Shown piece by piece: positions 17,116 to 44,579 of a stretch of DNA of 44,579 nucleotides. The position numbers and the translations under genes were made by a program. A model generated the notes under the pieces. It was given only the letters and a program-made list of their open reading frames with translations, was not told the origin of the DNA and ran no database searches. Source of the stretch: Pyxidicoccus fallax. GTDB lineage: Bacteria; Myxococcota; Myxococcia; Myxococcales; Myxococcaceae. Each line of letters opens with the position of its first letter. Position 1 is the first letter of the stretch. The stretch is taken from NCBI RefSeq assembly GCF_012933655.1, contig NZ_JABBJJ010000063.1:1-44579 (forward strand), read 5' to 3'.

Positions 17116-17916
17116 CTACATGAGGGCGGCCATGATGGCGCCGCCGCCGAGCAGGGACTGGCCGCCGTCGCAGACCATGATGGAGCCGGTGATGTACGAG
17201 GCGGCGGGCGAGGCGAGGAAGAGCGCCAGTTGGGCGATGTCGTCCTTCTTGCCGAAGCGCTGCAGCGGCAGGGCGTCGATGATCTTCTGCTTGCCCTCCT
17301 CGCTGGGCGCGAGCCGGCGCATGCCCTCGGTGTCGTCGATGGGGCCGGGGGTAATCGTATTCACGCGCACGCCGGAGCCGCCCCACTCGAGGGCCAGCAC
17401 GCGGGTGAGCATGTCCACGCCGGCCTTGGCGGCGCACACGTGGGCCTGCATGGCCATGGGCAGGTAGGCCTGGGGGGCGGAGATGTTGATGACACAGGCG
17501 CCCGGCTTGCGCAGGTACTCGAAGGCGGCGCGGCTGATGTTGAAGGTGCCCAGCACGTCGATGTCCATGACGGCCTTGAAGCCGTTGGAGGACATGCCCA
17601 CGGCGGGGGCGGGGAAGTTGCCGGCGGCGCCGCACACGAGGATGTCGAACTCGCCGTACGCGTCGCGCACCTTCTGGAGGGCCTGGGAGACGGCGGCGTA
17701 GTCCCGCACGTCGGCGGCCACGCCCATGGCGGTGCCGTGGGCCTGGAGGCTCTTCACGGCGGCCTCGAGCTTCTCCACGTTGCGGCCGTTGATGGCCACC
17801 TTCGCGCCCGCCTTCACGAAGGCCTCGGCGATGCCGAGGTTGATGCCACTGCTGCCGCCGGAAATGAACGCCACCTTGCCCGCGAGCAGCCCGTCCCGGA
17901 ACACGCCATCTGCCAT
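17116..17916 (-). CDS. SDR-family oxidoreductase, 2,4-dienoyl-CoA reductase-like
   Basis: 266 residues from the ATG at 17916; AGGAGA lies 7 nt upstream, so longer in-frame versions are rejected. The Rossmann motif is SGGSSGINLG (residues about 19-28) and the second-strand Arg in INGRN suggests NADPH preference. AAGNFPAPA, FKAVMDIDVLGTFNISR, LALEWGGSGVRVNTITPGPI and DDTEGMRRL closely match the peroxisomal-type 2,4-dienoyl-CoA reductases, which reduce dienoyl-CoA intermediates during beta-oxidation of unsaturated fatty acids. The usual YxxxK catalytic pair reads HVCAAK here, with His in place of Tyr, as in that subfamily. No signal peptide; cytosolic. It is divergent from the U32 gene (116 bp apart) and 166 bp upstream of the lipoprotein gene. 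Substrate is inferred from similarity only. Confidence 0.85.
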   Translation of the reverse strand: MADGVFRDGLLAGKVAFISGGSSGINLGIAEAFVKAGAKVAINGRNVEKLEAAVKSLQAHGTAMGVAADVRDYAAVSQALQKVRDAYGEFDILVCGAAGNFPAPAVGMSSNGFKAVMDIDVLGTFNISRAAFEYLRKPGACVINISAPQAYLPMAMQAHVCAAKAGVDMLTRVLALEWGGSGVRVNTITPGPIDDTEGMRRLAPSEEGKQKIIDALPLQRFGKKDDIAQLALFLASPAASYITGSIMVCDGGQSLLGGGAIMAALM

Positions 17917-18032
17917 TGACTCGTCTCCTGTGGAAGCGACCAGGCGGCGACTTGACCAGAACACGCCGCGGTGCGCCATGGCCTTCACGTGGTGGACGGC
18001 GAGGGCGGGGGCGCTGTGTTAGAGGACGCGAC

Positions 18033-20663
18033 ATGACCCGCCGCCCCGAAATCCTCGCCCCCGCGGGGGACCTCGACTCGATGAAGGCCGCGCTGGCCAG
18101 TGGCGCCGACGCCGTCTACTTCGGGCTGGACGAGGGCTTCAACGCGCGCGCCCGCGCGGAGAACTTCTCGCTCGCCACCCTGCCCCAGACGCTGGCGCTC
18201 GTGCACCGCGCCGGGGCCCGGGCGTACCTGACGCTGAACACGCTGGTGTTCGAGCCGGAAATGCCCGTGGTGGAGGACATCCTGCGCCGGGTGGCCGCGG
18301 CGGGGGTGGACGCGCTCATCGTCCAGGACCCGGCGGTGGCGCTGATTGCGCGCGCGGTGTGCCCCCAGATGGAGGTGCACGCCTCCACGCAGATGACGAT
18401 TTCGAGCGCGGAGGGTGCGCGCTTCGCGCGGGGCCTGGGCGCCACGCGGGTGGTGGTGCCGCGCGAGCTGAGCGTGGCGGAGATTCGCCGGCTGGCGTCG
18501 GAGACGGACATCGAGCTGGAGGTCTTCATCCACGGCGCGCTGTGCATGTCGTGGAGCGGCCAGTGCCTCACGAGCGAGGCCTGGGGCGGGCGCTCCGCCA
18601 ACCGCGGGCAGTGCGCGCAGTCCTGCCGGCTGCCTTATGACCTGGTGGTGGACGGGCAGACGCGCGAGCTGGGGGACGTGCAGTACCTGCTCAGCCCCAA
18701 GGACCTGGCCGGGGTGATGGCCGTTCCGCAGCTCGTCAACATCGGCGTGCACTCGCTGAAGATCGAGGGGCGGCAGAAGGGGCCGCAGTACGTGGCCACG
18801 GCGGTGCAGGGCTACCGGCGGTGGGTGGACGGCGTGGCGGCGGGGAAGCCGGACGCGGGGGCGCTGAAGCGCGACCTCGCGGACATGACGCTGTCGTATA
18901 GCCGCGGGTTCTCGCACGGGTTCTTCGCGGGCTCGGACCACCAGACGCTGGTGGAGGGCCGCTTCCCCAAGCACCGCGGCATGTACCTGGGGCGCGTGGA
19001 GTCGGTGCACGGGCGCGACGTGCGCGTGGTGGATGACCCGGAGGGCCGTCCGTGGACGGGGGGCCTGGGGCAGGAGGACGCGGAGAAGCGTCCGGACGCG
19101 CCGCAGGGCAAGGTGTCCTCTCCGCTGGAGGGGGACGCGCCGGTGTCGGCCGAGGTGTCGCCGCGTCCGGGCATGGGCGTGGTGTTCGACGCGGGGCACC
19201 CGGAGGACAAGCACGAGCCGGGCGGGCCGCTGTTCCGCGTGGAGCGAAAGGGACGTGGCTGGGTGCTGGGCTTCGGCAACCCGGGGCCGGACCTGGCGCG
19301 GGTGGCGCCGGGGCAGCGCGTCTGGGTGACGAGCGATCCGGCGCTGGCGAAGCGCACGGAGGAATTGCTGGCGCAGGGCGAGCCCGAGGGCCGCGTGCCG
19401 CTGGAGCTGACGGTGTCGGGCGCGGCCGGGGCGCCGCTGGTGGTAACGGGGCGGGCGCGCGGTGGGCTCGAGTTCACCGTGTCCAGCGAGGTGATGCTGG
19501 CGGAGGCGCGCGGTGGAGGCATGGACGCGGCGCTGCTGCGGGACAAGCTGGCGGCGCTGGGCGGGACGCCTTTCCACCTGGCCGGGCTGGACGCGGCGGG
19601 GCTGGCGCCGGGGCTGCACCTGCCGGTGTCGGAGCTGAAGGCGCTGCGGCGCAGGCTGGTCGCGGAGCTGTCGGAGCAGGTGGCCCGTGGGCCGGTGCGG
19701 ACGGTGAAGGAAGGCTCCGTGCTGGACGAATTGCGGACGTCGCTGCGGGAGCGCGTGAAGCCGGCGCCGGTGCCGGAGGCCGCGCGGCTGCTGCCCCTGT
19801 GCCGGACGGACGAGCAGCTGGAGGCGGTCATCGCCGCGGGGCTGCCCGAGGTGGAGCTGGACTGGATGGAGCTGGTGGGCCTGCAGCGCGCGGTGGAGCG
19901 GGCGCGCGCGGCGGGGCTGAAGGTGACGATTGCGACGGTGCGCGTGCAGAAGCCGGGCGAGGAGGGCTACGACGCGCGCATCGCGAAGCTGAAGCCGGAC
20001 GCGGTGCTGGTGCGGCACTGGGGCGCGATGATGCACTTCCTGGAGAAGCCGCCCGCGCCTGGGGAGGCCCGCCCCGCGCTGCATGGGGACTTCTCGCTGA
20101 ACGTCACCAACTCGATGACGGCGCTGCACCTGTTGGGGCTGGGGCTGGACACGCTGACGTTCGCGCACGATTTGGACGCGGTGCAGCTGGGCGCCATGCT
20201 GGAGCACCTGCCGGCGGAGCGCTTCACGGTGGCGGTGCACCACCACATCTCGACGTTCCACACGGAGCACTGCGTGTATTCGCACACGCTGTCGCACGGG
20301 CGGGATTACCGCAGCTGCGGACGGCCGTGTGAGAAGCACCGCGTGTCGCTGCGGGACCACAAGGGGCTGGAGCACCCGGTGGTGGTGGACGTGGGGTGCC
20401 GCAACACGGTGTTCAACGCGCAGGCGCAGAGCGCGGCGTCGCTGGTGCCGCGGCTGCTGGAGCGCGGGGTGCGGCGCTACCGGGTGGAGTTCGTCCGCGA
20501 GTCGCGCGAGGAGGCCACGCGGGTGCTGGCGGCGTACCAGGACCTGCTGGCGGGCCGCATCTCCCCCGCGGAGACGGTGCGCCGCGCGGCCGTGCACGAG
20601 CAGTTCGGCGTGACGAAGGGCACCATGAAGGTGCTCAACCCCACCTTCACCGTGCAGCGCTGA
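18033..20663 (+). CDS. U32-family protein with DUF3656-type extension (RlhA/YdcP-like)
   Basis: 876 residues starting at the ATG at 18033 (GAGG 7 nt upstream). It opens with ILAPAGDLDSMKAAL and AVYFGL, the start of the U32 TIM-barrel domain. A Cys cluster follows: Cys171, Cys178, Cys194 and Cys198 in LCMSWSGQC...RGQCAQSC, the pattern that in U32 members binds an iron-sulphur cluster. The middle (about 330-560) corresponds to the DUF3656 region. The C-terminal third contains HHHISTFHTEHCVY and VVVDVGCRNTVFNAQ. E. coli RlhA has this arrangement and is needed for hydroxylation of 23S rRNA C2501, so a tRNA/rRNA hydroxylation role is more likely than proteolysis despite the peptidase name. It is longer than E. 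coli RlhA (about 650 aa), mostly through the middle and C-terminal parts. It is followed by a strong terminator. Confidence 0.85.
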   Translation: MTRRPEILAPAGDLDSMKAALASGADAVYFGLDEGFNARARAENFSLATLPQTLALVHRAGARAYLTLNTLVFEPEMPVVEDILRRVAAAGVDALIVQDPAVALIARAVCPQMEVHASTQMTISSAEGARFARGLGATRVVVPRELSVAEIRRLASETDIELEVFIHGALCMSWSGQCLTSEAWGGRSANRGQCAQSCRLPYDLVVDGQTRELGDVQYLLSPKDLAGVMAVPQLVNIGVHSLKIEGRQKGPQYVATAVQGYRRWVDGVAAGKPDAGALKRDLADMTLSYSRGFSHGFFAGSDHQTLVEGRFPKHRGMYLGRVESVHGRDVRVVDDPEGRPWTGGLGQEDAEKRPDAPQGKVSSPLEGDAPVSAEVSPRPGMGVVFDAGHPEDKHEPGGPLFRVERKGRGWVLGFGNPGPDLARVAPGQRVWVTSDPALAKRTEELLAQGEPEGRVPLELTVSGAAGAPLVVTGRARGGLEFTVSSEVMLAEARGGGMDAALLRDKLAALGGTPFHLAGLDAAGLAPGLHLPVSELKALRRRLVAELSEQVARGPVRTVKEGSVLDELRTSLRERVKPAPVPEAARLLPLCRTDEQLEAVIAAGLPEVELDWMELVGLQRAVERARAAGLKVTIATVRVQKPGEEGYDARIAKLKPDAVLVRHWGAMMHFLEKPPAPGEARPALHGDFSLNVTNSMTALHLLGLGLDTLTFAHDLDAVQLGAMLEHLPAERFTVAVHHHISTFHTEHCVYSHTLSHGRDYRSCGRPCEKHRVSLRDHKGLEHPVVVDVGCRNTVFNAQAQSAASLVPRLLERGVRRYRVEFVRESREEATRVLAAYQDLLAGRISPAETVRRAAVHEQFGVTKGTMKVLNPTFTVQR

Positions 20664-20692
20664 CGCACGGCCGGTCCGAGGCTCCGGGCACG

Positions 20693-20721
20693 CCCGATAC
20701 AGGCTCTCCTGTATCGGGTTT
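20693..20721 (+). terminator. Intrinsic terminator of the U32 gene
   Basis: An 11-bp perfect stem (CCCGATACAGG at 20693-20703 and its complement at 20708-20718) closed by the tetraloop CTCT and followed by TTTGCTT. It begins 30 bp after the U32 stop codon. This is the clearest terminator in the window and separates the U32 gene from the NRPS transcript. Confidence 0.85.
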
Positions 20722-20758
20722 GCTTGTATGTACGGGCAAGCCCCCGTTCAGTACAAGC
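20722..20758. promoter_or_regulatory. Inverted repeat downstream of the terminator
   Basis: GCTTGTA (20722-20728) and its complement TACAAGC (20752-20758) flank a 23-bp centre that itself contains GGGCAAGCCC. It could be a second hairpin backing up the terminator or an operator near the NRPS promoter. Only symmetry supports it. Confidence 0.3.
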
Positions 20759-20872
20759 CATTGAAGACGGGACAGCTCCGCGGACCGTGCCTTGGAGGGT
20801 CGGGAGTGTCCCTGTCTGATTTCACGCTGACTGTCCGTCCCGGAGCAAGGCAACCAGATATCACCCTGTCTG

Positions 20873-20894
20873 GCAGGCGTGGGCCCACGCCTGC
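20873..20894. promoter_or_regulatory. 22-bp perfect palindrome upstream of the NRPS (candidate operator or leader hairpin)
   Basis: GCAGGCGTGGG (20873-20883) is followed directly by its exact complement (20884-20894), with no spacer and no mismatch. It lies 151 bp before the preferred NRPS start (21046), or 34 bp before the alternative ATG (20929). A zero-spacer dyad of this length fits a dimeric regulator site better than an RNA hairpin, because there is no room for a loop without opening the central pairs. Confidence 0.45.
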
Positions 20895-21045
20895 GGGCAT
20901 CGAATCCTGACGTCGGCTCGGCCGTGTCATGGATGGCGGATGCCCTCGCGAGCCACTCGCGACGGCGGCGTGCACATCGCGCATCTCCAGACGGCGTCCG
21001 CAGACACAACGCGACCCCGAGACTCCTCCTTCTGGAAATCAGCCG

Positions 21046-44579
<23,534 letters not shown>

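Larger units (their letters stand above)
20664..21045. other. Intergenic region before the NRPS
   Basis: About 380 bp. It begins with the terminator of the U32 gene, then holds two further dyads (20722-20758 and 20873-20894, listed separately). No sigma-70-like hexamer pair stands out. A short frame at 20728-20910 shares the NRPS frame but ends in a stop at 20908 and has no ribosome binding site; I do not call it a gene. Confidence 0.6.

Noticed and set aside
17099..17117. Short hairpin AGCTCC/GGAGCT at the end of the SDR gene as a terminator
   Set aside because: Only 6 bp of stem, it overlaps the stop codon, and no T-tract follows.
17985..20597. 870-codon minus-strand open frame opposite the U32 gene
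   Set aside because: Low-complexity translation; the plus-strand U32 motifs are unmistakable.
20728..20910. 60-codon plus-strand frame upstream of the NRPS
   Set aside because: No ribosome binding site, starts within an inverted repeat region and spans the palindrome; more likely regulatory DNA.

Overview
The window is high-GC DNA from a myxobacterium, most likely suborder Cystobacterineae. The strongest marker is the C-terminal MYXO-CTERM-type sorting signal (Cys-Gly-Cys-Gly, one hydrophobic stretch, Arg-rich tail) on the 5851-9123 product. Very large surface lipoproteins and a giant non-ribosomal peptide synthetase (NRPS) fit the same group. I cannot name the genus from the sequence alone.

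Layout. (1) 12-2971, minus strand: a compact four-gene operon. It encodes an unrecognised protein, a ketosynthase/thiolase-fold protein that has lost its catalytic residues, an Imm49-like protein and a 75-residue small protein coupled to it by an ATGA overlap. This resembles accessory and immunity genes of type VI secretion (T6SS) effector cassettes, but the effector is not in the window. (2) 3463-5688, plus: a secreted triacylglycerol lipase and its membrane-anchored foldase. (3) 5851-9123, plus: an ELWxxDGT-repeat, HYR-domain surface lipoprotein. (4) 9241-11196, minus: an M3 metallopeptidase. (5) 11343-16949, minus: an 1868-residue lipoprotein of Ig-like, fibronectin III-like and lamin-tail-like domains. 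(6) 17116-17916, minus: a short-chain dehydrogenase resembling 2,4-dienoyl-CoA reductase, divergent from (7) 18033-20663, plus: a U32-family protein of the RlhA type, closed by a strong intrinsic terminator at 20693-20718.

(8) 21046 to the window end (44579), plus: one uninterrupted reading frame of at least 7,844 codons. It encodes a lipopeptide NRPS that starts with a fatty acyl-AMP ligase and an acyl carrier protein. The visible order is FAAL-ACP / C-A-T / C-A-T / C-A-T / C-A-T / C-T / C-A-T / C-T / C-T / C... The binding-pocket residues I read predict Gly, Val, Gln, Val and Glu for the five adenylation (A) domains. Three modules (5, 7 and 8) have no A domain: a proline-rich linker of about 27 residues joins condensation domain directly to carrier. 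These three C-T units have the same length (553 codons), are nearly identical in DNA, and are visibly mosaic. The predicted chain is acyl-Gly-Val-Gln-Val-X-Glu-X-X-..., where X is either loaded in trans or skipped. This is the most unusual element of the window. A 22-bp perfect palindrome lies about 150 bp upstream of the synthetase and is a candidate operator.

The NRPS continues past the right edge, so termination, tailoring and any stand-alone A domain that might serve the A-less modules cannot be seen.
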